This document shows positions 6,524 through 13,806 of a stretch of 16,463 nt of DNA, piece after piece. A model generated the notes under the pieces. That model was not told where the DNA came from. It made no database searches and was given only the letters and a program-made list of their open reading frames with translations. Made by a program: the position numbers and the translations under genes. The stretch lies in NCBI GenBank assembly GCA_944384285.1, contig CALWSX010000199.1, positions 1 through 16,463 on the forward strand, in the 5' to 3' direction. The stretch's first letter is position 1; the number at the start of each line of letters is the position of its first letter. This DNA comes from an uncultured Lachnospiraceae bacterium (GTDB lineage: Bacteria; Bacillota; Clostridia; Lachnospirales; Anaerotignaceae).

Positions 6524-7633
6524 ATGAGCGGCTCTGTATTTGGAACACTATTTAAAATTTCAACATGGGGAGAATCTCACGGAAAAGCTTTAGGTGTTGT
6601 AATAGACGGTTGTCCTTCCGGAATTTATTTGTCTGAAAACGATTTTATAAAAGATATGTCGAGAAGAAAACCTGGAAATAAAAGTGTTTCTACTAAAAGA
6701 AATGAATCTGATAAAGTAGTAATACTTTCATGCGTTTTTGAAGGAAAAACAACAGGCGCTCCTCTATCTCTTTTAGTATATAATGAAGACCACATATCTA
6801 GAGATTATGAAAATATAAAAGATGTTTTTAGACCAGGTCATGCTGACTACACATATTATGAAAAATATGGTATAAGAGATTACAGAGGCGGAGGACGCTC
6901 TTCTGGAAGAGAAACTCTTACAAGAGTTGCTGCCGGTGTAGTTGCAAAAAAAATATTAGAATATCTTGATATAAATGTTTTTGCTTATACTAATTCTATA
7001 AGTGATATTTTTGTTTCTAACGATAACTTTGATATAAAAGAATGCTCCAAAAATCCCCTTTTTATGCCTGATGCAGAAAATTCAAAAAAAGCTATGGAAT
7101 ATATTACAAACATTTCTAAAGATGGAGATTCTGTTGGGGGGACTATTAAATGTATAATAAAAAATTTGCCTAAAGGTTTAGGACAACCTGTTTTTGATAA
7201 ATTAGATGCAGATTTGGCAAAAGCTATTTTTTCAATAGGCGCTGTTAAAGGTTTTGAAATTGGTTTAGGTTTTAACTCCTCTACAAAAAAAGGAAGTCAA
7301 AACAATGATATATTTTATACAGATGAAACAGGAGAAATTTGTAAAAAAACAAATAATTCAGGCGGAATCCTTGGTGGAATAAGTGATGGAGATGATATCG
7401 TTTTAAATATTGCAATAAAACCTACCCCTTCTATCTCAATTCCTCAAGAAACTGTAACAACAAAAAAAGAATCTACTATTATAAAAGTATCTGGTCGTCA
7501 TGACCCTGTTATAGTACCAAGAGCCGTTGTTGTTGTAGAGGCAATGGTATCTATCACTCTAGTTGATCATATTTTTATGAATATGGTATCAAAAATTGAA
7601 AATATATCTTCTTTTTATAAAAATTCTAAGTAA
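6524..7633 (+). CDS. aroC: Chorismate synthase
   Basis: Last enzyme of the shikimate pathway: an FMN-dependent lyase converting EPSP to chorismate in the cytoplasm, the precursor of Phe, Tyr, Trp and folate. The protein has 369 residues, normal for the family. All three family signatures are present: GESHGKALGVVIDGCPSG (16-33), RPGHADYTYYEKYGIRDYRG followed by GGRSSGRET (103-131), and GRHDPVIVPRAVVVVEAM (324-341). The catalytic histidines (H19 and H106 regions) and the basic residues of the FMN/EPSP site are intact. A strong SD AGGAGG lies 7 nt before the ATG. The gene stands alone, not with other aro genes, between divergent ktrB and convergent trpS. The neighbourhood with trpS (tryptophanyl-tRNA synthetase) is metabolically suggestive, but the genes are on opposite strands. 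Confidence 0.97.
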   Translation: MSGSVFGTLFKISTWGESHGKALGVVIDGCPSGIYLSENDFIKDMSRRKPGNKSVSTKRNESDKVVILSCVFEGKTTGAPLSLLVYNEDHISRDYENIKDVFRPGHADYTYYEKYGIRDYRGGGRSSGRETLTRVAAGVVAKKILEYLDINVFAYTNSISDIFVSNDNFDIKECSKNPLFMPDAENSKKAMEYITNISKDGDSVGGTIKCIIKNLPKGLGQPVFDKLDADLAKAIFSIGAVKGFEIGLGFNSSTKKGSQNNDIFYTDETGEICKKTNNSGGILGGISDGDDIVLNIAIKPTPSISIPQETVTTKKESTIIKVSGRHDPVIVPRAVVVVEAMVSITLVDHIFMNMVSKIENISSFYKNSK

Positions 7634-7639
7634 AATAAA

Positions 7640-7671
7640 AAGGCAAAGCTTTTAAGCTTTGCCTTAATTTT
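7640..7671. terminator. Bidirectional terminator between aroC and trpS
   Basis: A perfect 12-bp stem AAGGCAAAGCTT/AAGCTTTGCCTT (7640-7651 / 7654-7665) with a 2-base centre, flanked by an A-rich stretch on the left and a T-rich stretch on the right. It fills nearly all of the 40-bp gap between the two convergent stop codons. Confidence 0.85.
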
Positions 7672-7673
7672 TA

Positions 7674-8678
7674 TTATCTTATTTTATCAGGATAACCAAT
7701 TTTTCTTCTGACTTTTCTCATAGTCTTTTCTGCAATTCTTTCTGCTTTTTCTGCACCAGTTTTAATAATTTCATCAATATAGTCTTTATTTTTCTGGTAT
7801 TCTTCAAACTTTTTCTGAATAGGTTCTATTTTTGCAACTACAGCTTCGCCTACAGCAATTTTAAAATCACCATAACCTGAATTTTCAAATTCTTTTTCTG
7901 CTTCTTTAATTGTTTTTCCTGTTACCGCACAATAAATGCTTAAAAGATTTTTAATTCCAGGTTTATCATCTGAATAAATTATTTCGTTTCCGCTATCTGT
8001 AACTGCACGTTTAAATTTATTTATAATCTGTTTTGGATCATCTAAAATAGCTATTGTATTATTTGCATTTTCATCTGATTTGGACATTTTCTTTGTAGGG
8101 TCTTGCAAAGCCATAACCCTTGCACCTGTTTTACCGATATATGCTTCCGGCATTGTGAAAACATCACCATAAATTCCGTTAAATCTTGTTGCTATATCTC
8201 TTGTAATTTCGAGATGTTGTATCTGGTCCTCTCCTACAGGTACAAGTTCTGTCTGATAAAGGAGGATATCCGCAGCCATTAAAACAGGATAAGTAAATAA
8301 ACCTGCATTTATATTGTCCGCATGTTTTTGTGATTTTTCCTTAAACTGTGTCATTCTGTTTAATTCGCCCATATATGTGTAACAGTTTAAAATCCAGCTA
8401 AGTTCAGCATGCTGTGGAACATGTGATTGAAAATAAATAATATTTTTTTCAGGATCAAGTCCAACTGCAAGATATTGCATCAAAACATCTCTTGCGGCTT
8501 TTCTAAGTTTTGCTGGGTCCTGTCTTACTGTTAAAGCATGCATATCTACTATACAAAATATAGAGTTATAATCATACTGGAGAGTTGTCCAGTTATTTAA
8601 AGCTCCTAAATAATTTCCAAGTGTAACATATCCTGATGGTTGCATTCCGCTAAACAATACCTTTTTTTCATCTGTCAT
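7674..8678 (-). CDS. trpS: Tryptophanyl-tRNA synthetase
   Basis: Class I aminoacyl-tRNA synthetase charging tRNA-Trp; cytoplasmic dimer. It has 334 residues, the usual bacterial size. Visible are the N-terminal FSGMQPSGYVTLGNYLGAL (9-27), the HIGH-equivalent (here TLGN, as Bacillus enzymes have TIGN); CIVDMHALT (42-50); GELNRMTQFKEKS (104-116); VPVGEDQIQH (146-155); and KMSKS (197-201). The longest reading frame begins 18 nt upstream (ATG 8696), but the SD GGAGGG lies inside that extension, 8 nt before ATG 8678, so MTDEKKVLFSG is the real N-terminus. The gene has its own promoter and an approximately 130-nt leader that lacks T-box features, which is noteworthy because many Firmicute trpS genes carry a T-box. 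Confidence 0.97.
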   Translation of the reverse strand: MTDEKKVLFSGMQPSGYVTLGNYLGALNNWTTLQYDYNSIFCIVDMHALTVRQDPAKLRKAARDVLMQYLAVGLDPEKNIIYFQSHVPQHAELSWILNCYTYMGELNRMTQFKEKSQKHADNINAGLFTYPVLMAADILLYQTELVPVGEDQIQHLEITRDIATRFNGIYGDVFTMPEAYIGKTGARVMALQDPTKKMSKSDENANNTIAILDDPKQIINKFKRAVTDSGNEIIYSDDKPGIKNLLSIYCAVTGKTIKEAEKEFENSGYGDFKIAVGEAVVAKIEPIQKKFEEYQKNKDYIDEIIKTGAEKAERIAEKTMRKVRRKIGYPDKIR

Positions 8679-8740
8679 TTTTGTTCCCTCCAACATTTTT
8701 AAACAACTCTATTGTTTAATAAATTATAAAACTTTTAATA

Positions 8741-8768
8741 TGTTTATATATAATTTTATATATAAACA
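8741..8768. repeat. 12-bp perfect inverted repeat in the trpS leader
   Basis: TGTTTATATATA and its exact complement TATATATAAACA are separated by ATTT. The repeat lies within the predicted 5' untranslated region of trpS, about 40 nt downstream of the predicted start of transcription. It could form an RNA hairpin or be a protein-binding site. It has no T tract fit for a terminator in the trpS direction. Confidence 0.6.
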
Positions 8769-8805
8769 CATAAAATTTTTATTCTTTTATTTTTACTAAA
8801 TTGAC

Positions 8806-8818
8806 ATAATGACATTAT
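8806..8818. promoter_or_regulatory. Possible operator: 13-bp palindrome over the trpS -10
   Basis: ATAATG-A-CATTAT is a perfect 6-1-6 palindrome that overlaps the trpS -10 box (8814-8819) and the likely transcription start. Its position is that of a repressor site, but no known regulator consensus was matched. In AT-rich DNA, chance is possible. Confidence 0.3.
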
Positions 8819-8842
8819 ACACCACCTAACCAAATATGTAAA
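8814..8842 (-). promoter_or_regulatory. Promoter of trpS
   Basis: On the minus strand, TTTACA (8842-8837), a 17-bp spacer and TATAAT (8819-8814). Transcription would start near 8807, giving a leader of about 130 nt. Confidence 0.75.
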
Positions 8843-8925
8843 ACAAAAATATTATTGTTTTAATTATTAACAAATATATAATAAGATACTATTTTTATTT
8901 CTACTTTGTTAAAACTTTGCGTTTA
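8843..8925. other. AT-rich intergenic stretch between the divergent trpS and pyr promoters
   Basis: Part of the roughly 330-bp gap between trpS and the pyr leader ORF. Outside the two promoters, the two palindromes and the pyr leader listed separately, this stretch is very AT-rich. It shows no ORF with an SD, no RNA gene and no recognised operator. Confidence 0.6.
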
Positions 8926-8954
8926 TTGACAAAAAGATAACCAGATGATAGAAT
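8926..8954 (+). promoter_or_regulatory. Promoter of the pyrimidine operon
   Basis: Consensus TTGACA (8926-8931), an exact 17-bp spacer and TAGAAT (8949-8954) preceded by TGA (extended -10). Transcription would start near 8961-8963. This produces a leader of about 165 nt ahead of pyrC that contains the leader ORF and the attenuator. Confidence 0.85.
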
Positions 8955-9005
8955 ATAAACGTATAATTTAAAAGTAATTTTTTGATATTTTGGGAGGTAT
9001 ACATC

Positions 9006-9062
9006 ATGAATATTTTTTATAAATATAAATTCAGTTTTGTATATCTTCTTTTTTCTTTTTAG
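9006..9062 (+). CDS. Pyrimidine operon leader peptide (18 residues)
   Basis: A short ORF encoding MNIFYKYKFSFVYLLFSF, too short for routine gene calling. SD GGGAGGT (8992-8998) ends 7 nt before the ATG, as good as any in the window, so it is very likely translated. Of its 57 bases 33 are T. The last 17 bases before the stop (9044-9060) are all pyrimidine, 14 of them T. Two TAG stops follow in tandem (9060-9065), 4 nt before the attenuator hairpin. The peptide is rich in Phe and Tyr, which I read as a by-product of U-rich codons rather than amino acid sensing. The layout equals that of the E. coli pyrBI leader peptide, where a ribosome closely following a UTP-starved, paused polymerase prevents terminator formation. 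The function is inferred by analogy. Confidence 0.72.
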   Translation: MNIFYKYKFSFVYLLFSF

Positions 9063-9069
9063 TAGGCTT

Positions 9070-9104
9070 TAAGGGCGGATTTTTCATTTCTGCCTTTATT
9101 TTTT
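9070..9104 (+). terminator. Transcription attenuator of the pyr operon
   Basis: A continuous 10-bp stem 9070-9079 / 9089-9098 (TAAGGGCGGA with TCTGCCTTTA, including two G-U pairs) and a 9-nt loop are followed by a T6 run (9099-9104). It lies between the leader ORF and pyrC, with no coding gene upstream to terminate except the leader ORF. A ribosome halted at the stop codon (9060-9062) would cover roughly the 5' half of the stem. The right arm can also pair with 9105-9111 (see findings). Confidence 0.78.
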
Positions 9105-9127
9105 GCAGAAAATAAATGGAGGTTATT

Positions 9128-10405
9128 ATGAAAATACTTATTAAAAAAGGTACTTTAATCGACCCTTCCACAAATACTGAAAAAATAACAGACGTACTTA
9201 TAAATAACGGAATTGTGGAAAAAATCGAAGAAAATATAAATGAAGAATCTGACAAAATAATTGACGCAAAAGACAAATGGATTCTTCCAGGATTCATTGA
9301 TGTACATGTACATTTAAGAGACCCCGGTCTTACCCACAAAGAAACAATAGAAACAGGTGCTTTAAGTGCAGCTTATGGTGGTTTTACTACTATTTGTGCT
9401 ATGCCAAACACCAAACCTGCAACCGATAACGTTGATACAGTAAAATATATTGTCGATAAGGCAAAAGAAAAAGCTGTTGTAAATGTACTTCCTATAGGAG
9501 CTATCACAAAAGGACAAAGCGGCGAAGAAATTGCCGATATATTTGGAATGAGAAAAGAAGGAATTTGTGCCATAAGTGAAGACGGAAAGAGTGTTCTTGA
9601 TACAAAAATGCTTAAAGCCGCAATGCTTATTGCAAAAAAACTTGGTATCCCTGTTCTTTCACACTGTGAAGACATTTCTCTTGTAAATGGTGGTGTTGTA
9701 AACGAAGGAATTGCCTCTGCAACACTTGATTTAAAAGGAATCTCAAACGATTCTGAAAGCATTATTGTAGCCAGAGATATTATACTTGCAAAAAGTACAA
9801 ACTCAAGACTTCACATCTGCCACGTAAGTACAAAAGAAAGTGTTGAAATCATAAGAGAGGCTAAAAAACGTGGAATAAATGTTTCTGCTGAAGTATGTCC
9901 TCACCACTTCACTCTCACAGATGAATTTATTACAGATTATGATGGAAATACAAAAATGAATCCACCATTAAGAAGCAGAGATGACTTAAATGCTCTTTTG
10001 GAAGGATTAAAAGATAATACAATAGAAATAATCGCAACTGATCATGCTCCACATACTGAAGAAGAAAAATCCGGAGATTATTCAAAAGTTCCTTTTGGTA
10101 TTGTTGGATTTGAAACAGCTTTTGCTCTCGGAAATACTGAGCTTGTGGAAAAAGGAGTTCTTACATCTATGGAATTTGTAAGAAAACTTACAGAAAATCC
10201 TGCAAAACTCTTAGGTATAGATAAAGGCTCAGTTTCTGTTGGAAAAGTAGCCGATCTTGTAATTGCTGACCCTTCTGTTGAATACAAAATAGATGTAAAT
10301 AAATTCCATTCAAAAAGCAAAAACTCTCCTTTTAACAACAGAACAGTAAAAGGAAAAATATTATACACAATTGTAAACGGAAATATTGTAGCAGAAAATA
10401 ATTAA
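9128..10405 (+). CDS. pyrC: Dihydroorotase
   Basis: Zinc amidohydrolase that interconverts carbamoyl-aspartate and dihydroorotate, the third step of UMP synthesis; cytoplasmic. It has 425 residues, the size of the Bacillus-type (class I) enzyme. Metal and active-site residues are all in place: DVHVHLRDPG (58-67; H60, H62), AMPNTKPATD (91-100), D152 in ISEDGKSVLD, H179 in LSHCED, H232 in HICHVST, and D305 in ATDHAPHT. The longer frame starts at ATG 9116, but that ATG is part of ATGGAGG, the SD itself (GGAGG 9118-9122). ATG 9128, 5 nt further on, is the real start. First structural gene of the operon, directly behind the attenuator. SD AAGGAGG of the next gene overlaps its stop codon. Confidence 0.97.
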   Translation: MKILIKKGTLIDPSTNTEKITDVLINNGIVEKIEENINEESDKIIDAKDKWILPGFIDVHVHLRDPGLTHKETIETGALSAAYGGFTTICAMPNTKPATDNVDTVKYIVDKAKEKAVVNVLPIGAITKGQSGEEIADIFGMRKEGICAISEDGKSVLDTKMLKAAMLIAKKLGIPVLSHCEDISLVNGGVVNEGIASATLDLKGISNDSESIIVARDIILAKSTNSRLHICHVSTKESVEIIREAKKRGINVSAEVCPHHFTLTDEFITDYDGNTKMNPPLRSRDDLNALLEGLKDNTIEIIATDHAPHTEEEKSGDYSKVPFGIVGFETAFALGNTELVEKGVLTSMEFVRKLTENPAKLLGIDKGSVSVGKVADLVIADPSVEYKIDVNKFHSKSKNSPFNNRTVKGKILYTIVNGNIVAENN

Positions 10406-10416
10406 GGAGGAATAAT

Positions 10417-11337
10417 ATGATTATCGACAAGCTTATTGAAAGTATTTTAAAAAAAGAAAACCCATCTGTTGTAGGACTTGACCCAAGAGTATCACTTGTA
10501 CCAAAACACATTCTTAACGAATGTTTTGAAAAATACGGTAAAACTCCAAAAGCTGTCGCTGAAAGTTTTTACCTTTTTAATAAAGGTATTATTGATGCAA
10601 CTTATGATATTATTCCTGCTGTTAAACCTCAGGTTGCTATGTATGAAATGTACGGTACTGACGGATTTGAATCTTATATAAAAACTATTGAATATGCAAG
10701 AGAAAAAGGACTTATTGTTATAGGTGATATCAAAAGAAGCGATATAGCTTCTACTGCAAAAGCGTATTCTGACGGACATATTGGAATTATAGACATTGAA
10801 GACAACAAATATGAAATTTACAAAGAAGACTTTATCACAGTTAACCCATACCTTGGTATTGACTCAATCGAACCATATTTTGACAACTGCAAAAATAATG
10901 AAAAGGGGCTTTTTGTACTTGTTAAAACTTCAAATCCTAACAGTGGACAACTCCAGGATTTAGATGTTGGTGGAATGACACTTTACGAAAAAGTTGGTGG
11001 TCTTGTAAATGAATGGGGACAGGATTTAATGGGCAAATACAACTATCACTCAATAGGAGCTGTTGTTGGCGCAACTCACCCATCACAGGCCGAAAAATTA
11101 AGAAAAATTATGCCAAATACATTCTTCCTTGTTCCTGGATATGGTGCTCAGGGTGGTAAAGCTGAAGACTTATCTGTATGCTTTGACAAAAACGGTATCG
11201 GTGCAATTATAAATTCATCAAGAGGTATTATAGGATATTATCAGAAAAACGATAAGTTCTCTGATGAAAACTTTGCTGATGGTGCAAGAGAAGCTGCTTT
11301 AAATATGAAAGAAGATTTGAAAAAATGTTTTAAATAA
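10417..11337 (+). CDS. pyrF: Orotidine 5'-phosphate decarboxylase (type 2 / long form)
   Basis: Catalyses the last step to UMP, decarboxylating OMP in a TIM barrel. It has 306 residues, which with the overall sequence marks the long type 2 group rather than the roughly 240-residue form of Bacillus. Conserved residues: D22 in VGLDPR, K70 in AVKPQ, and the catalytic motif GDIKRSDIASTAKAYS (103-118) with D104, K106 and D109. Towards the C-terminus is the phosphate-binding region FFLVPGYGAQGG. SD AAGGAGG lies 6 nt before the ATG. It sits 11 nt behind pyrC and 15 nt ahead of pyrK. Confidence 0.96.
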   Translation: MIIDKLIESILKKENPSVVGLDPRVSLVPKHILNECFEKYGKTPKAVAESFYLFNKGIIDATYDIIPAVKPQVAMYEMYGTDGFESYIKTIEYAREKGLIVIGDIKRSDIASTAKAYSDGHIGIIDIEDNKYEIYKEDFITVNPYLGIDSIEPYFDNCKNNEKGLFVLVKTSNPNSGQLQDLDVGGMTLYEKVGGLVNEWGQDLMGKYNYHSIGAVVGATHPSQAEKLRKIMPNTFFLVPGYGAQGGKAEDLSVCFDKNGIGAIINSSRGIIGYYQKNDKFSDENFADGAREAALNMKEDLKKCFK

Positions 11338-11352
11338 AACGGAGGAAATAAT

Positions 11353-12120
11353 ATGAAAAAATTTATTTTTGCCGAAGTCGTAGAAATAAAACATATGATT
11401 GAGGATATTTACGATATGTATGTTTATGCTCCGGAAATTGCCAAAAATGCTAAACCGGGACAGTTTGCTGAAATTTACACAGGTCTTGGAGAAGCAATTT
11501 TACCACGTCCTATAAGTTTTTGTGAAATTATAAAAGAAAAAGGTCTTATAAGATTTTGCTTCCGTGTTGTAGGAAAAGGCACAAAACATTTCTCTGAAAT
11601 GAAAAAAGGTGATAAATTAAGATTATTAGGACCTCTTGGAAACGGCTTTGAAATACCTGATGCTCCACAAAAAAGCATTGTTATTGGTGGTGGAATTGGT
11701 ATCCCTCCCCTTCTTGAACTCTGCAAACATTTAAAAGGTGAAGTTCACGTATTCTTAGGTACAAGAGAAGAACCTATCTTAGTAGAAGACTTTGAAAAAA
11801 CAGGAGCTATTGTTCATGTTTGTACAGAAAACGGTTGTACTGGATATCATGGGTATGCTATTACTCTTGTTGATGAACTTAATATTCCTGCAGATATGAT
11901 TTACAGCTGCGGTCCTAAAATTATGCTTAAAATTGTATCTGACTGGGCTAAAAAGAAAAACATTCGTGCTCAGGTTTCTATGGAAGAAAGAATGGCATGC
12001 GGTATAGGTGTATGCTGCGGTTGTGCTATTAAAATTCAGAAAAAAGGCGAAGACGATTGGCATAGTCTTAAAGTATGCAAAGACGGACCTGTTTTTTGGA
12101 ATGATGAGGTGATTTGGTAA
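11353..12120 (+). CDS. pyrK: Dihydroorotate dehydrogenase electron transfer subunit
   Basis: FAD and 2Fe-2S subunit that passes electrons from dihydroorotate (via PyrD) to NAD+. It has 255 residues. Order of domains: ferredoxin-reductase-like FAD-binding barrel with RPISF (52-56); NAD-binding domain with IGGGIGIPPLLELCKHL (111-127) and YSCGPKIML (184-192); C-terminal 2Fe-2S site with C216, C221, C224 and C242 in CGIGVCCGC and VCKDGP. The C-x4-C-x2-C-x17-C pattern is close to that of the family, with one extra cysteine, C222. SD CGGAGG lies before the ATG. Its stop TAA shares its last base with the pyrD ATG, so the two subunits of one complex are translationally coupled. Confidence 0.96.
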   Translation: MKKFIFAEVVEIKHMIEDIYDMYVYAPEIAKNAKPGQFAEIYTGLGEAILPRPISFCEIIKEKGLIRFCFRVVGKGTKHFSEMKKGDKLRLLGPLGNGFEIPDAPQKSIVIGGGIGIPPLLELCKHLKGEVHVFLGTREEPILVEDFEKTGAIVHVCTENGCTGYHGYAITLVDELNIPADMIYSCGPKIMLKIVSDWAKKKNIRAQVSMEERMACGIGVCCGCAIKIQKKGEDDWHSLKVCKDGPVFWNDEVIW

Positions 12121-13022
12121 TGAATACAAGTGTTAATATAGCCGGCGTTTGCTTTAAAAACCCTGTTACAACTGCTTCAGGTACATTTGGAAGCGGAAAA
12201 GAATATAGTGAATTTTTTGACCTTGGAAGACTTGGTGCTGTTACTGTTAAAGGTGTAGCTACTACTGAATGGAAAGGTAATAACTGTCCAAGAATTGCTG
12301 AAACTTATGGTGGTATGCTTAATTCTGTTGGACTTCAGAACCCTGGAGTTGATTATTTTATTAAAAATGACATTCCTTTTTTAAGAAAATATGATACAAA
12401 AATCATTGTAAATATCTGTGGCCATACTGTTTCTGAATATTGTGAAGTAACTGAAAGACTTTCTGATGAAGATATTGACCTTTTTGAGCTCAATATTTCA
12501 TGTCCTAACGTTTCTGCCGGTGGTATCACTTTTGGTACAGATGCAAAAATGGCTGAAACTGTTGTATCAGAAGTTAAAAAATATGCAAAAAAACCTCTTA
12601 TTGTTAAACTTACACCTAATGTAACCGATATTACAGAAATAGCAAGAGCTGTTGTAAGTGGCGGTGCTGATGCAGTTTCTCTTATCAATACATTAAAAGG
12701 CATGAAAATTGATATTAATACAAGAAAAGCTTTCCTCGCTAACAAATTTGGAGGACTTTCTGGCCCTGCTGTTAAACCTGTTGCTTTAAGAATGGTATAT
12801 GAAGTAAACAAAGCTGTTGATGTACCTATTATTGGTATGGGTGGTATTTCTAATACTGAAGATGCCTTAGAATTTATTATGGCGGGAGCAACTATGATTT
12901 CTGTTGGAACAGCAAATTTTGCAAATCCTTATGCTACTGTTGAAATTGTTGACGGTATTAAAGAATATATGGAAAAAAATAATATTAAAGATTTATCCGA
13001 AATAAGAGGAATTATTGAATAG
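12120..13022 (+). CDS. pyrD: Dihydroorotate dehydrogenase class 1B, catalytic subunit
   Basis: FMN-containing TIM-barrel enzyme that oxidises dihydroorotate to orotate, working as a heterotetramer with PyrK. It has 300 residues. Visible motifs: NPVTTASGTFG (14-24), LNSVGLQNPG (67-76), ELNISCPNVSAGG (123-135) with the class 1 catalytic base C128, VKLTPNVTDI (162-171), SLINTLKGMKID, GGLSGPAVKP (211-220) and the FMN-phosphate region IIGMGGISNTEDALEFIMAG. A class 1 cysteine plus the adjacent pyrK makes it class 1B (NAD-linked), suited to anaerobic life. The longer frame begins at a TTG (12114), but ATG 12120 with SD GAGGTGAT 6 nt upstream is the better start and overlaps the pyrK stop by one base. 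Confidence 0.97.
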   Translation: MNTSVNIAGVCFKNPVTTASGTFGSGKEYSEFFDLGRLGAVTVKGVATTEWKGNNCPRIAETYGGMLNSVGLQNPGVDYFIKNDIPFLRKYDTKIIVNICGHTVSEYCEVTERLSDEDIDLFELNISCPNVSAGGITFGTDAKMAETVVSEVKKYAKKPLIVKLTPNVTDITEIARAVVSGGADAVSLINTLKGMKIDINTRKAFLANKFGGLSGPAVKPVALRMVYEVNKAVDVPIIGMGGISNTEDALEFIMAGATMISVGTANFANPYATVEIVDGIKEYMEKNNIKDLSEIRGIIE

Positions 13023-13032
13023 GAGGACAATT

Positions 13033-13695
13033 ATGCTTACAAAAGAAAAAATAGAGGTTATTGAATTTATGATGAGTGCTGATGTTTTAAGATTTGGAGA
13101 TTTTGTTACAAAAAGCGGAAGAAATACTCCTTACTTTATAAACACAGGAAATTATAAAACAGGAAAACAAATTGCAACACTTGGTACTTTTTATGCAAAC
13201 TTAATTAAAAACACAATCGGTGAAGAGTTTGACGCAATGTTTGGTCCTGCATACAAAGGTATTCCTCTTGCTACTATTACATCTGCAATGCTTGCTGAAA
13301 AACATAACATTGACAAACCTTATTTCTTCAACAGAAAAGAAGTAAAAGACCACGGCGAAGGCGGAAGCCTTGTTGGATACAAACCTAAAGAAAATGACCG
13401 TGTAATAATCATCGAAGACGTTATCACAGCAGGTACAGCTGTTAGAGAAACTCTTCCTATTTTAAAAGCTGCTGCTGATGTTACTGTTAAAGATATGTTT
13501 ATCAGCGTTAACAGATGCGAAGTTGGAAAAACTCCTGGAAAAACAGCTATAATGGAACTTTTAGAAGATTTTGGAATAAGTGTTCATCCTATTGTTGATG
13601 TTAGAGATATCCACGAATACCTTAAAACAAAAGATGAATTTAAAAATTTAATTCCAAAAATGGAAGAATACATGGCAAAATACTGTGTTTTCTAA
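13033..13695 (+). CDS. pyrE: Orotate phosphoribosyltransferase
   Basis: Transfers the phosphoribosyl group from PRPP to orotate, forming OMP for PyrF. It has 220 residues. Visible are the N-terminal orotate-binding part FVTKSGRNTPYFINTG (24-39), FGPAYKGIPLA (70-80), the catalytic loop RKEVKDHGEGG (101-111) and the PRPP-binding motif VIIIEDVITAGTA (124-136). A longer frame starts at a TTG 18 nt upstream, but it contains the SD AGGAGG (13021-13026). ATG 13033, 6 nt after that SD, is therefore the start. Last gene of the operon, 10 nt after pyrD, followed by a strong terminator. Confidence 0.97.
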   Translation: MLTKEKIEVIEFMMSADVLRFGDFVTKSGRNTPYFINTGNYKTGKQIATLGTFYANLIKNTIGEEFDAMFGPAYKGIPLATITSAMLAEKHNIDKPYFFNRKEVKDHGEGGSLVGYKPKENDRVIIIEDVITAGTAVRETLPILKAAADVTVKDMFISVNRCEVGKTPGKTAIMELLEDFGISVHPIVDVRDIHEYLKTKDEFKNLIPKMEEYMAKYCVF

Positions 13696-13709
13696 TATAA
13701 AAATTTTTA

Positions 13710-13742
13710 CAGTCTGCTTAAAATGGCAGACTGCTTTTTTTT
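13710..13742 (+). terminator. Intrinsic terminator of the pyr operon
   Basis: An 8-bp perfect stem CAGTCTGC/GCAGACTG (13710-13717 / 13726-13733) with an 8-nt loop, then C and a T8 run. It lies 14 nt after the pyrE stop. Confidence 0.92.
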
Positions 13743-13806
13743 AATTTTTAAGTAACAAATCCCCTCTTTATGTCATAGCATACTATAAAAAACTTAAGGT
13801 GAAATT

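Noticed and set aside
8679..8807. T-box riboswitch upstream of trpS
   Set aside because: The leader is only about 130 nt and lacks the conserved T-box sequence (GGGTGG...ACC-type) and a terminator; no Trp specifier stem is visible.
8961..9127. PyrR-binding anti-antiterminator in the pyr leader
   Set aside because: No PyrR-type binding loop sequence or three-way antiterminator/terminator arrangement could be recognised; the leader is mostly the short ORF and one terminator.
9031..9339. Minus-strand ORF of 102 codons across the pyr leader and start of pyrC
   Set aside because: It runs through the attenuator and antisense to pyrC, with no SD, and its composition mirrors the U-rich leader and pyrC codons.
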